64,000 nt of DNA, taken from contig NZ_JAPYPS010000004.1 of the NCBI RefSeq assembly GCF_029937575.1, positions 16,624-80,623 of the forward strand, in the 5' to 3' direction. Position numbers and translations under genes: made by a program. Below are positions 1 to 8,717 of the stretch, piece by piece. Position 1 is the first letter of the stretch, and every line of letters starts with the position of its first letter. This DNA comes from Nocardioides sp. Its GTDB lineage: Bacteria; Actinomycetota; Actinomycetes; Propionibacteriales; Nocardioidaceae. Under the pieces are notes generated by a model that was given only the letters and a program-made list of their open reading frames with translations, was not told where the DNA came from and did no database searches.

Positions 1-1
1 G

Positions 2-214
2 GCCTACATCACCCGGCTGGCCACCCGGTCCGACCAGCGTGGCCGCGGCTTGGCCCAGGCCCTCATGGTCGACACGTTCGCCCGTGCTCGCGAGCACGGC
101 GCCGAGACCTCCGGGCTCTCGACCGACAGCCGCACCGGCGCGCTCGGGCTCTACGAGAAGGTGGGCATGCGGGTGACGTCGACGTGGCTGCACCGCGCGG
201 TCCACCTGACCTGA
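2..214 (+). CDS. GNAT family N-acetyltransferase, C-terminal fragment
   Basis: The window opens inside this gene; only the last 70 residues are present. They show the GNAT acetyl-CoA loop (RSDQRGRGLAQALM) followed by GLYEKVGM, the usual last strand/helix of the fold. The family transfers an acetyl group from acetyl-CoA to an amine; the substrate cannot be told from this part. The ORF track misses it because the start lies outside the window. The TGA stop is 34 bp before the next gene. Confidence 0.8.
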   Translation, partial: AYITRLATRSDQRGRGLAQALMVDTFARAREHGAETSGLSTDSRTGALGLYEKVGMRVTSTWLHRAVHLT

Positions 215-223
215 CCCGGCCAA

Positions 224-248
224 CTAGAACTTGTTCTAGCCTGCAGGC
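224..248 (+). promoter_or_regulatory. KstR-like operator overlapping a leaderless promoter
   Basis: CTAGAAC-TT-GTTCTAG (224-239) is an inverted repeat that fits the published KstR consensus tnnAACnnGTTnnA (TetR family, sterol catabolism). Its right arm overlaps TAGCCT (237-242), a -10-like hexamer 6 nt before the ATG at 249, so a bound repressor would cover the promoter. The sequence match is seen; binding is inferred. Confidence 0.5.
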
Positions 249-1250
249 ATGCCGCGCACCCAGTTCGTCGTCCGCTACGACTTCCGGGCGCCGGGCGCGA
301 CCCCCGCGCAGCGGCAGGAGCTCTACGGGCGCAGCCTCGACCAGGCGGCGTACGCCGACGAGGCCGGCTTCGACGCGCTGATGCTCTCCGAGCACCACGT
401 CAGCGACGACGGCTACCTGCCGAGCCCGGTGCCGGTGGCAGCGGCGATGGCCGCGGTCACCCGGCGCTTGCCGATCACCATCTCGGCGTTGCTGGTGAAC
501 TTCTACGACCCGCTCCGCCTGGCCGAGGAGCTCGCCGTCCTGGACCACCTGAGCAAGGGCCGGGTCAGCCACACGATCGGGCTCGGCTACCGGCGCGAGG
601 AGTACGCGCTCTTCGACCGTCCGTGGTCCACCCGCGGCGCCGATCTCGAGTCCCGGATCCAGACCCTGCTCGCCGCCTGGACCGGCGAGGAGTTCACCTA
701 CGACGGCCGCCGCGTGCGCGTCCTGCCCACGCCGTACTCCCAGCCGCACCCGATCCTGTTCTACGGCGGCGGCACCCTCGCCGCCGCGCGTCGCGCCGGA
801 CGCCTCGGCCTGCACTTCCAGCCCCAGCACGGCGACCCTGCCCTGAAGGACGCCTACGACCAGGCGTGCCGCGAGGCGGGCCGCGATCCGGGCTTCACGC
901 TGCTGGCACCCCCCGGGCCTGCCAACGTCTTCTGCTCCGAGGAGCCGGCGGCCTTCTGGGCGCGCCACGGCCACCACCTCCTGGCTGACGCGACGGCCTA
1001 CCAGCAGTGGCACGGCGACGCGGCGTCGTACGTCGTCGACACCTCGCGCACGGTGGAGGAGATGCAATCGGCCGGGGTGTACGTCGTGCTCGAGCCCGAC
1101 GACCTCGTCGAGCGGTGCCGCTCCGGGGAGATCGCCCTGGTCACGACGCACCCGGCCTGCGGAGGCCTTCCGGCCGAGCCGTCCTGGGAGAGTCTTCGAC
1201 TGATCGGCGACCGGGTGATGCCGGCCCTCACGAGCCGCGAAGCGCGCTGA
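249..1250 (+). CDS. LLM-class flavin-dependent oxidoreductase
   Basis: A 333-aa luciferase-like monooxygenase (F420- or FMN-dependent TIM barrel). LMLSEHHV near residue 45 and GRVSHTIGLGYRREEYALF near residue 100 are typical of the family, and the length is normal. The start is the ATG at 249, 6 nt after a TAGCCT box with no Shine-Dalgarno, so the mRNA is probably leaderless. Many LLM enzymes in actinobacteria act in sterol or lipid catabolism, and the KstR-like operator just upstream fits that, but the substrate and cofactor cannot be read from the sequence. No operon partner is evident. Confidence 0.88.
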   Translation: MPRTQFVVRYDFRAPGATPAQRQELYGRSLDQAAYADEAGFDALMLSEHHVSDDGYLPSPVPVAAAMAAVTRRLPITISALLVNFYDPLRLAEELAVLDHLSKGRVSHTIGLGYRREEYALFDRPWSTRGADLESRIQTLLAAWTGEEFTYDGRRVRVLPTPYSQPHPILFYGGGTLAAARRAGRLGLHFQPQHGDPALKDAYDQACREAGRDPGFTLLAPPGPANVFCSEEPAAFWARHGHHLLADATAYQQWHGDAASYVVDTSRTVEEMQSAGVYVVLEPDDLVERCRSGEIALVTTHPACGGLPAEPSWESLRLIGDRVMPALTSREAR

Positions 1251-1446
1251 GCGACGTGCCCCCGATCAGCGGCTCCCCGGGATCCGCTCCTGCGCGCTGA
1301 CCTCGACGGTGGTCACGACGTCATCGCGTCGCCGAAGGTGCCCAGCGGGCCGTCGACCCAGCGTCCGACGACGATGCGGACACCGCTGGCGCTGCCGACC
1401 CCGGCGATGTGACCTCGGAAGCGGAACCGTCGGCGGAGGGCGACGT

Positions 1447-2550
1447 TCACCTGATGCGGATCGTCCTGGTGCCGCGATCGCCCTGGGTGCGCAGCAGCAC
1501 CTTGGCCCTGGTCGAGCGCTTCCCCCTGGTCGCCTTCTTGCCGGCCTTGGTCAGCTTGGCGGTCACCTTGCTCTTCCCTCCGGTGCGCGACGAGAAGGAG
1601 GTGGTCTTGGCGAGCTTGCCCTTGCCCTTCGCCTTGGTGACGAGGAGCTTGCCGCGGCAGGAGCCCACACAGCTGATCGGGATCGTCACCTTGCCGCGTC
1701 GGGCGTTGACCGACCCGCTGCGGATCTTGCCACCGCACGGACTGGGCAGGTCGGCGAGCCTGGCGGTCCGCCGACCGCTGTTGCCCACGCCGCTGGTGCA
1801 GAAGGTGAACTCGGTGGTCAGCCGGATCGACGGGGTGCTCGTGGCGTCGGTGCGCACGTCCTGCGGAGCGATCTGCGGGTAGAGCTGGGTCACGCCGGGG
1901 TTGTTGCCCTGGGCGAAGTCCGCGGAGTTGGGCGGGTTGGGGGCCGAGGTCACCAGCAGCGGCAGGGCACCGGTGCCGGCATCGGCGCTGAACCCGACGT
2001 AGTCGGTGATCGCGATGTTCTGGTTGGGGAACGTGTCGTTGACCATCGGCAGGTTGAGCGGGACGGCCGTCACCGTGTTGGGCTGGAAGGTGAACGTGCG
2101 CGTCATCTGGTCGCCGAAGCAGCACTGCGTCGAGTTGGGGATGATGTTGCCCTGGGCATCCACGCCGGAGCGCGCCTGCATCACGGTGAAGCGCAGCGGG
2201 GCCGGGCTGTCGCCGGTGCTGACCCGGACCAGGGTCGCCCGCCCCCGGGGGGCGGGCGCCGCCCCGTTGGCCGGGGAGAGCGGCGTGATCTGGAAGTACG
2301 AGCAGGTCGGGGAGCCGCTCGCGAAGACACCGTAGTTGCCTGCCGAGTCGGCCAACCGGAACCCGGCCTCGCACCCGAAGCCTACGTTGGGCGTCACCGA
2401 CGCGTTGCCGCCGAACTGGATGGCCTCGGCCCGACTGACCGCCGGCCCGAGGCCCGCGCCGACCACGACGAGCAGAGCGCTGACGAGCAGGGCTGCTCGA
2501 CTCCGGATCCGGGCCGTCCGGGGCAGGCGGGCCAAGGCGAGAGCGGTCAC
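1447..2550 (-). CDS. Secreted protein of unknown function
   Basis: A 367-aa protein with a long hydrophobic N-terminal segment (about residues 18-42) ending in an Ala-rich cleavage region before AIQFGG, so it is probably exported. The middle is Asn/Pro/Gly/Ala-rich, with FGCEAGF and CSYFQI cysteines. The last 90 residues are Lys/Arg-rich beta-like sequence (GKLLVTKAKGKGKLAKT), a tail style also seen in other actinobacterial exported proteins. I recognise no enzymatic motif. The GTG start has AGGAG about 6 nt upstream. It is convergent with the gene to its left and divergent from the glycosyltransferase. Confidence 0.7.
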   Translation of the reverse strand: MTALALARLPRTARIRSRAALLVSALLVVVGAGLGPAVSRAEAIQFGGNASVTPNVGFGCEAGFRLADSAGNYGVFASGSPTCSYFQITPLSPANGAAPAPRGRATLVRVSTGDSPAPLRFTVMQARSGVDAQGNIIPNSTQCCFGDQMTRTFTFQPNTVTAVPLNLPMVNDTFPNQNIAITDYVGFSADAGTGALPLLVTSAPNPPNSADFAQGNNPGVTQLYPQIAPQDVRTDATSTPSIRLTTEFTFCTSGVGNSGRRTARLADLPSPCGGKIRSGSVNARRGKVTIPISCVGSCRGKLLVTKAKGKGKLAKTTSFSSRTGGKSKVTAKLTKAGKKATRGKRSTRAKVLLRTQGDRGTRTIRIR

Positions 2551-2755
2551 GACGATCTCCTGGTGGGGGCGGTCCTGCGACTGTGGCGGGCGACGACGCG
2601 TCGAGTCTAGGCAAGCGCCGTGGCTGGGCGCAGTCGTTCACCGGACTGGCTGCGGCGGCCGCGGACTCGTACGCCGGTGGGATGACGCCCCCTGTCCACA
2701 CCGGGCGCACCGGCGCGTCGGCGGCCCAGGTGTCGGCCGAAGCCGTCGGCCCGCA

Positions 2756-2761
2756 TAGGGT
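2756..2761 (+). promoter_or_regulatory. Leaderless -10 box of the GT61 gene
   Basis: TAGGGT lies 7 nt before the ATG at 2769. It supports the internal ATG rather than the upstream extension in the ORF track (2583). Confidence 0.4.
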
Positions 2762-2768
2762 CGGCGCC

Positions 2769-4442
2769 ATGCAGGCCCGGCAGCACCGCACGCTCGCCGA
2801 GCTGCTCATCCTCGTCCAGCGGGAGATCGAGGTACCCGAGCCTCGTGCGACCAGCGGCCTGGTCGTCGTGATCGCCGCCACCGAGCAGCGCCTCGCCGCG
2901 CTCGACTGGGCGGCAGCCGGACTGCCGGAGGGCTCCGTCCACACCCTCGTCGGTCGTCGCGCCGACGACCTGACGAGCCCCCTGCTGGGGCTGCCGCCAA
3001 TCTCGGTCGTGATCGACACCCGTGCGGCCCTGGCGCCGCAGCAGGCGCGCCTCTTCGAGGCGGCATTCTTCGCCCTCGAGCCGGACGCCGTGTGGGTCGC
3101 CGTCCAGGGCGGCGCTTCCGCGGGTCCCGCGTCGTCCGGAGGCAAGCTCCCGCAGCTGGCCAGGCTCGCCGAGAGCTTCTCCGCGTCGTCGCGCCCGAAG
3201 GACGTGAAGCCGCGCTGGCGCACCCACCACCGCAGCTGCGAGGAGGCCGTCCTCACCGGTGAGCTCGCGCTCTTCCGCAAGGGCCGCTCGCACCTCCTCA
3301 AGGTCCGCGACGCCGAGGCCCTCACCGTGCTGGCCGAGCGCGAGCCCGGGCTCGTCGTGAGCGTCGTCGGCCAGCGGCCTGCCTGCACGCTCACCACCCA
3401 CGACCACCAGCAGCACGGTGCACGGGTCGACGGCGACCAGCTCCCGGCCGTGCTCGAGTCGCCACCGCTGGAGGTGCGCCGCTACGACGGGACGATCACG
3501 CTGCCCCTCAACTCGCTGGCCTACCACGGGCACACGCTCCTGCCCGACTCCTTCCGGTGGCACCTCGCCGACGTGCCCACCGCGTGGGGGATCAGCGACA
3601 CGGGCACCCGCTTCGCACGGCTGAAGCCGCACGACCAGCCGACGCACCTGCCGGGCTCCTACTTCCACTTCGGCTACAACAACTCCGGCCACTTCGGGCA
3701 CCTGATGACCGAGGCCCTGGCCAAGCTGTGGGGCTGGGACGCCGCCAAGGCCGACGACCCGGACCTCAAGATCCTCTGCCGCCTGCACCCCGATCGGGCG
3801 CAGGGTCCGGACAAGCGCCTCGAGTCGCGGTTGCTGCCGGCGTACGGCATCTCGCCGGACGACATCGCCTGGGCCGACGGCCCGGTCACCGTCGACCGCC
3901 TCTACGCGTGCACACCCATGTGGCACAACACGACTCCGTTCTACGCCCACGACGCGCTGCGGGCCGACTGGGCGCGATTGCGCGAGGGTCTGCTGCGGCG
4001 ACAGCACACCGCGGCGGGCCAGGGACCGGAGCGGATCTTCGTCTCGCGGCGCGGCGGCAACCGGACGTGCCGCAACGTCGAGCAGGTCGACGCGCTCTTC
4101 GAGGCCGCCGGCTACACCGTCGTCTTCCCCGGTCCGCTGCCGCTCGAGGAGCAGGTCGCCCTCTTCGCGGGGGCCCGGGTCGTGGCCGGCTTCGGTGGCG
4201 CGGGGATGTTCAACCTCGCCTACGCCGAGCGTCTCGAGTCGGTGGTCGTGCTCAACCAGTGGGCCTACGAGGCCCGCAACGAGCAGCTCTTCGCGGCCGT
4301 GCACGGCGCTCCGTGCCACACCTTCTGGAGCCCCCCGGACGTCGACCACGACGGGGGCCGCAGCTACCAGGCCCACCAGTCCAGCTGGGAGTTCGACCTG
4401 GGACTGACCGAGGAGCTGAGGTCGCTGCTCGCGACGTTGTGA
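2769..4442 (+). CDS. Glycosyltransferase family 61 (DUF563) protein
   Basis: 557 aa from the ATG at 2769; the 62-residue upstream extension is low-complexity and is cut off by the TAGGGT box. The C-terminal half carries the GT61/DUF563 signature: HFGYNNSGHFGHLMTEAL (about residue 300), ERIFVSRRGGNRTCRN, then LPLEEQVALFAGARVVAGFGGAGMFN. These enzymes transfer sugars in capsule, O-antigen or glycoprotein glycan synthesis. The N-terminal 280 residues are unassigned and may be an acceptor-binding or second domain. No other polysaccharide genes adjoin it. No signal peptide is visible, so it is probably cytoplasmic. Confidence 0.8.
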   Translation: MQARQHRTLAELLILVQREIEVPEPRATSGLVVVIAATEQRLAALDWAAAGLPEGSVHTLVGRRADDLTSPLLGLPPISVVIDTRAALAPQQARLFEAAFFALEPDAVWVAVQGGASAGPASSGGKLPQLARLAESFSASSRPKDVKPRWRTHHRSCEEAVLTGELALFRKGRSHLLKVRDAEALTVLAEREPGLVVSVVGQRPACTLTTHDHQQHGARVDGDQLPAVLESPPLEVRRYDGTITLPLNSLAYHGHTLLPDSFRWHLADVPTAWGISDTGTRFARLKPHDQPTHLPGSYFHFGYNNSGHFGHLMTEALAKLWGWDAAKADDPDLKILCRLHPDRAQGPDKRLESRLLPAYGISPDDIAWADGPVTVDRLYACTPMWHNTTPFYAHDALRADWARLREGLLRRQHTAAGQGPERIFVSRRGGNRTCRNVEQVDALFEAAGYTVVFPGPLPLEEQVALFAGARVVAGFGGAGMFNLAYAERLESVVVLNQWAYEARNEQLFAAVHGAPCHTFWSPPDVDHDGGRSYQAHQSSWEFDLGLTEELRSLLATL

Positions 4443-4463
4443 CTCGTCGCGAGCACCACGTCC

Positions 4464-7220
4464 TCAGCGCAGGCGCACCCGCACGCGGTCACCCTTGAGC
4501 CGTACGACGAGGTGGGTCGCTCGCCGGAGCTTCTTGGCTCGCAGCGAGATCCGCTCCGGCTCGCCTCGTTGGACGCGCACCTGCGACGTCCTCAGCGGCG
4601 CCTTGTGACGCATGGCCACGACCGTGGCCCGCCCCGACCTCTCGGTGAGGAGCCTGGCAACGATGGTGCGGCCGTGCCTGACCGCCTTGCGCACGGCGAT
4701 GGGCGCGGGCGCCGGACCGGCCGGAGTCGGGGTCGTCGGCGGTGCGACGGGGTCGCCCTCGGCCGCCACGATGACCAGCACCGTCACGGAGTCGGTGTTG
4801 TCCGACGGGTCGTCGTCGGGCGTATCGGTCTGGACCACCACCGTGTTCTCGGGCGTGTGGAACTCGCTGTCCGGACCGGGCTGGAGCTCGAGGCAGACCA
4901 GGTCGAACGTCGCCTCGATCGGCTGCGAGGTCGGGTTGAGCACCGAGTAGCGCCAGGTCACCGGCTCGGCCGACGGGTCGGGCGGGTAGGTGAAGGTGGC
5001 CGTCAGACCCTTGGCGCCCTTGCCCTGCGTGGAGGCGCAGGTCACCTGGTGCTCGCTGCGACCCGGGGGCAGGGTCACGGTGATCTCCGGGTGGGTGAGG
5101 AGGAGCTCGTGGGTGTGCCGGGGGTGGGTACGGCTCGCGTCCGCGTAGCTCAGTCGCGCCTGCAGGGGTACGTAGCTGACCGTCACGACGGCGTCGACGT
5201 CACCGTCCGGCACCTCGAAGACCAGCTCCCACCCGTACTCGCGCAGGTGGGACTCCATCAGTCTCGCGGAGCCCGCGACCACCTCGTAGCCCGGCGCGGC
5301 GACGTGCGTGCCGAGTCCGGCATCCACGACCACCGAGTGGGTCGACACGCCGTTCGGGTCGCTGGCGTCAGCGGGCTCGGCGGGCAGGGTGTGCGCGGCC
5401 GAGCGGACCGAGCCGGCCAGCACCTCGTGGTCGTGGTCGTTGCCGTCCACCGTGCCGGGCGCCAGGCAGACGAGCTCCATGTTGCCCTGGGCGCGTCCGG
5501 CCGCGGTGTTGTCCAGGACGATGCGCCCCGCCGTGCGCGAGGTGGGGAACGCACCCAGGCGCGTCACCTGGTCGGTCGTGCCACCATCCACTGCGTCGAC
5601 CCGGACCAGCACGTCGGTGACGTAGCCTCGCGCGCCGCAGTCGAGGTCGAACGTGCCGTCGGCGCCGCCGTCCAGCTCCCAGGTGCGGTCGACCTTCTGG
5701 ACGTCCAGCAGGTGCTCGTGGCCCGTCGGGGGAGCCTCGTCCGGGTGCTTGCCCCGGACGCGGCCCTTGATCGTGATCGTGTGCTGCTGGCCCACCCTCA
5801 TCGTGCCGAGGTCGCAGGACACCTCCTGGCTGTTCGGCGAGGTCAGGCACGGTGTGGCTGCGCTGCTCGTCGCGTCGAGGACCTCGAAGCGGTCGGGAAC
5901 GTCGTCGGTGGCGACCACCTGGCGCGCCCAGGACGGGCCGTCGTTGGTCACCACCATCGTGTAGGTGATCAGGTCACCGCCGTAGTACGTCGTCCGATCG
6001 GCCGCCTTGGTGACCGACACCTCGGCTCTGGTCACGAGGGGTGTCTTGTCGGTGGAGACGTTGTTGTCGAGGTTGCGCTCGAAGGACGTCGTGGCGACCC
6101 GTCCCGTGTTGTAGATGTCCCTCGGCAGCAGGTCGGGCCGCGAGAGCGATCGCACCGTCACCGTCCGCGTCGCGTTCACCGCCAGCGTGCCGAAAGAGCA
6201 GGACAACGAGAGCCCGCTCGCCGAGCACTGCGGGTGCGAGACGTGGGTGATGGCGGTGTAGTCGGACGGGAAGGTGTCGCTGACCGTCACGTCGGCAGCA
6301 GGCCACGGCCCGTTGTTGCGGATGACCAGGTCCCACTCGCTCTCCAGACCCGCTGTGGTCGGGTTGACTACGGAGGTCTTGGTGATCTGGACGTCGGTGA
6401 CCTTGCGGTTGCCGATCAGCCCGACTTCGTACTCCTTGAAGCCGGTGTCGTAGGCCACGCTCACCGAGCGCTCGGGGGTGGTCTCCTCGTAGCCGGCCGG
6501 CACCACCTCGCGCACGGTGTAGGTGCCTGCGGTGAAGCGCTCGTCATCCTCGGCGTCGAGCTTGAACCGGTAGTCGCCGTTGCCGGAGGTCGTGGTCTCG
6601 GCCAGCTTGACGCCGCCCTTGTAGAGACGCATGACGACGCCGTTGATCCACCCTTCGCCCGGGTCCTTCGCCTTGTTGCCATTCCTGTCCTCGAACTTCT
6701 GACCGAAGATCTCCGGGATCGGACCGTCCACCGGGTCGCTGAAGTTGCCGCAGACGAGCGCGATGAAGCCGTTGCCATGGAACTTCAGCTTCGACTGTCC
6801 GGACCACATCCTTCCCCACTCGTTGCGCGGCGCCACGTCATCGCAGAACGGCTGCACCCCCGCCGGAACAGTCCGGGCTGTGGAGCACCCCGACCAGTCG
6901 TCGAGCCCGTAGTCGTCGGTGAAGCCGACCTTGGCCCAGTAGAGGAAGTTGCGGTCGAAGCCGTTGGCCCGGAAGCCTACGTCCGCGGCGGGGCTGCGGA
7001 AGTAGGAGGGGTCCAGGTAGCCGTCGGCATCCGTCGTCCCCGGGTCTGCGATGGCCAAGCGGTCGACGCCGGCGCTGTGCTTCATGGCGATGTAGCACTC
7101 GTCGCTCTGATACACGTAGGTGCAATGAGCGGGAACCGCCGAAGCCGCTGTTTCTGTGGCGGCCAGTCCTGTGGCAACCAGGACGGAGACAAGCAGAAGT
7201 CGTAGACACGCGCGCAGCAC
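4464..7220 (-). CDS. Large secreted protein with SdrD B-like and DUF11 domains
   Basis: 918 aa. An N-terminal signal peptide (LLLVSVLVATGLA) is followed by a domain of about 200 residues with several Cys. Then comes an SdrD B-like module (GQKFEDRNGNKAKDPGEGW, TYTVREVVPAGYEET), then DUF11-type Ig-like repeats (ITKTSVVNPTTAG, VTKAADRTTYYGGDLITYTMVV) that typically extend cell-wall or S-layer proteins. A Pro/Thr stretch and a basic tail close it. No LPXTG motif is visible, so anchoring is unclear. The GTG start has a weak GGGGAT upstream. The role is probably a surface or secreted structural protein. Confidence 0.75.
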   Translation of the reverse strand: MLRACLRLLLVSVLVATGLAATETAASAVPAHCTYVYQSDECYIAMKHSAGVDRLAIADPGTTDADGYLDPSYFRSPAADVGFRANGFDRNFLYWAKVGFTDDYGLDDWSGCSTARTVPAGVQPFCDDVAPRNEWGRMWSGQSKLKFHGNGFIALVCGNFSDPVDGPIPEIFGQKFEDRNGNKAKDPGEGWINGVVMRLYKGGVKLAETTTSGNGDYRFKLDAEDDERFTAGTYTVREVVPAGYEETTPERSVSVAYDTGFKEYEVGLIGNRKVTDVQITKTSVVNPTTAGLESEWDLVIRNNGPWPAADVTVSDTFPSDYTAITHVSHPQCSASGLSLSCSFGTLAVNATRTVTVRSLSRPDLLPRDIYNTGRVATTSFERNLDNNVSTDKTPLVTRAEVSVTKAADRTTYYGGDLITYTMVVTNDGPSWARQVVATDDVPDRFEVLDATSSAATPCLTSPNSQEVSCDLGTMRVGQQHTITIKGRVRGKHPDEAPPTGHEHLLDVQKVDRTWELDGGADGTFDLDCGARGYVTDVLVRVDAVDGGTTDQVTRLGAFPTSRTAGRIVLDNTAAGRAQGNMELVCLAPGTVDGNDHDHEVLAGSVRSAAHTLPAEPADASDPNGVSTHSVVVDAGLGTHVAAPGYEVVAGSARLMESHLREYGWELVFEVPDGDVDAVVTVSYVPLQARLSYADASRTHPRHTHELLLTHPEITVTLPPGRSEHQVTCASTQGKGAKGLTATFTYPPDPSAEPVTWRYSVLNPTSQPIEATFDLVCLELQPGPDSEFHTPENTVVVQTDTPDDDPSDNTDSVTVLVIVAAEGDPVAPPTTPTPAGPAPAPIAVRKAVRHGRTIVARLLTERSGRATVVAMRHKAPLRTSQVRVQRGEPERISLRAKKLRRATHLVVRLKGDRVRVRLR

Positions 7221-7322
7221 TTGAGATCCCCCTCGAAGTCGGGGCCGCCCTCACAGCCCCGCAGACGCCGATCCCGGATCTCGACACACCAATCCTGTCG
7301 GATCCTGGACGCGCTCGCGGAG

Positions 7323-7349
7323 GATTTCAAAGAACGTCGGATTGAAATC
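7323..7349. promoter_or_regulatory. AT-rich perfect inverted repeat
   Basis: GATTTCAA-N11-TTGAAATC, 8-bp perfect arms, stands out in GC-rich DNA. It lies 103 bp upstream of the secreted protein's GTG and 13 bp past the stop of the acyl-CoA dehydrogenase. It could be an operator of the former or a termination-region structure of the latter. Confidence 0.45.
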
Positions 7350-7362
7350 GCGATGCGACGCC

Positions 7363-8583
7363 CTACCGGATCGGGGACCCCGACACGGTGCGCGCGATGA
7401 CGAGTCGCTGGATCTCGGAGGTGCCCTCGAAGATCGTGTAGATCTTCGCGTCGCGCGCCCACCGCTCGACGGGGTACTCGCGGGTGAAGCCGTTGCCGCC
7501 GAGGATCTGCATCGCCTGTCCGGTCACCTTGACCGCGGTCTCGGCGGCCATCAGCTTGGACATCGAGCCCTCGGCAGCGTTGAACGCCTTGCCCTGGCTG
7601 GCCATCCAGGCAGCGCGGTGGACGAGCAGGCGGCTGGCGTCGATCGAGACCGCCATGTCGGCGAGCATGAAGGCCACACCCTGGTTCTCGATGATCGCCT
7701 TGCCGAACTGCTCGCGGGTCCTGGCGTAGTCGAGCGCCACCTCGTAGGCCGCGCGCGCGATGCCGACGGCCATGGCGCCGACCGCGGGGCGGGTGCGCTC
7801 GAAGGTGGCCATGGAGGCGTTGCCCTTGGCGCTGGAGCCCTCACGGGCCCGGGCCAGCCGGGCGTCGAGCTTCTCCTTGCCGCCCAGCAGGCAGCGGCCG
7901 GGGACGCGCACGTTGTCCAGGACGACCTCGGCGGTGTGGGAGGCACGGATGCCGTGCTTGTGGAACTTCTGCCCCTGGCTCAACCCCTTGGTGCCGGGGG
8001 GTACGACGAAGCTGGCCTGACCGCGGGTCTTGAGGTCGGGATCGACGACGGCCGTGACGACGTGGACGTCGGCGAGTCCGCCGTTGGTCGCCCAGGTCTT
8101 GGTGCCGTTGATGATCCACTCGTCGGTGGCCTCGTCGTAGCGAGCACGGGTCCGCATCGCACCCACGTCGCTGCCGGCGTCCGGCTCGGAGGAGCAGAAC
8201 GCGCCGAGCTTGAGGTCACCCGGGCTGCCGAACATCTCCGGGACCCACTCGAGCACCTGCTCCTGGGTGCCGTTGGAGCTCACACCTGCGGCGGCCAGCG
8301 CCGTACCGACGATGGCCAGCCCGATGCCCGCGTCACCCCAGCACAGCTCCTCCATCGAGACCGGGATGCCGAGCCCGGTCGGGTCGAAGCCCTGGGTGGC
8401 GAAGAAGTCCATCGAGTAGATGCCGGCCTGGGCGGCCTCCTCGACCACGGGCCAGGGGAACTCCTCCTTCTCGTCCCACTCGGAGGCGGCCGGGCGGATC
8501 ACGTCCGCGGCGAAGGTGTGGAGCCAGTTCTTCAGCTCGAGGTGGTCGGGGGTCAGGTCGAAGCCAAGCGCGTGGTCGGACAT
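7363..8583 (-). CDS. Acyl-CoA dehydrogenase
   Basis: 406 aa, full family length. It has the classic order: N-terminal helical domain ([17 protein letters not shown]), the middle beta domain with the [13 protein letters not shown]/substrate signature, and the C-terminal domain with [12 protein letters not shown] and [34 protein letters not shown] supplies the position of the catalytic Glu in the main ACAD group. It oxidises acyl-CoA to trans-2-enoyl-CoA with FAD and passes electrons to ETF. The start is the ATG at 8583, 6 nt after TACCGT (leaderless); the ORF-track extension is rejected. A CCACAATTGTGG palindrome lies about 50 bp upstream. Confidence 0.93.
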   Translation of the reverse strand: MSDHALGFDLTPDHLELKNWLHTFAADVIRPAASEWDEKEEFPWPVVEEAAQAGIYSMDFFATQGFDPTGLGIPVSMEELCWGDAGIGLAIVGTALAAAGVSSNGTQEQVLEWVPEMFGSPGDLKLGAFCSSEPDAGSDVGAMRTRARYDEATDEWIINGTKTWATNGGLADVHVVTAVVDPDLKTRGQASFVVPPGTKGLSQGQKFHKHGIRASHTAEVVLDNVRVPGRCLLGGKEKLDARLARAREGSSAKGNASMATFERTRPAVGAMAVGIARAAYEVALDYARTREQFGKAIIENQGVAFMLADMAVSIDASRLLVHRAAWMASQGKAFNAAEGSMSKLMAAETAVKVTGQAMQILGGNGFTREYPVERWARDAKIYTIFEGTSEIQRLVIARTVSGSPIR

Positions 8584-8589
8584 GGTGTC

Positions 8590-8595
8590 ACGGTA
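8590..8595 (-). promoter_or_regulatory. Leaderless -10 box of the acyl-CoA dehydrogenase
   Basis: TACCGT on the minus strand, 6 nt before the ATG at 8583. Confidence 0.45.
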
Positions 8596-8617
8596 AACCT
8601 CGGGAGCACGTCGCGCT

Positions 8618-8647
8618 GCCATGCGGCCACAATTGTGGGGTCCTGAC
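8618..8647. repeat. Single copy of the CACAATTGTG palindrome
   Basis: On the minus strand the left half reads GTCAGGACCCCACAA, matching the half-site consensus GTCNRRACNCCACAA; the right half is degenerate beyond TTGTGG. No second palindrome is found 51 bp to either side, unlike the three paired copies in this window. It sits between the M3 peptidase stop and the acyl-CoA dehydrogenase start. Confidence 0.7.
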
Positions 8648-8717
8648 ACCGATCACGAGTCACGACCCGGACTCGCCCCGGTGGCCCACCGTCCTGTTCG
8701 GGGTCGTCGGCCCGGGG

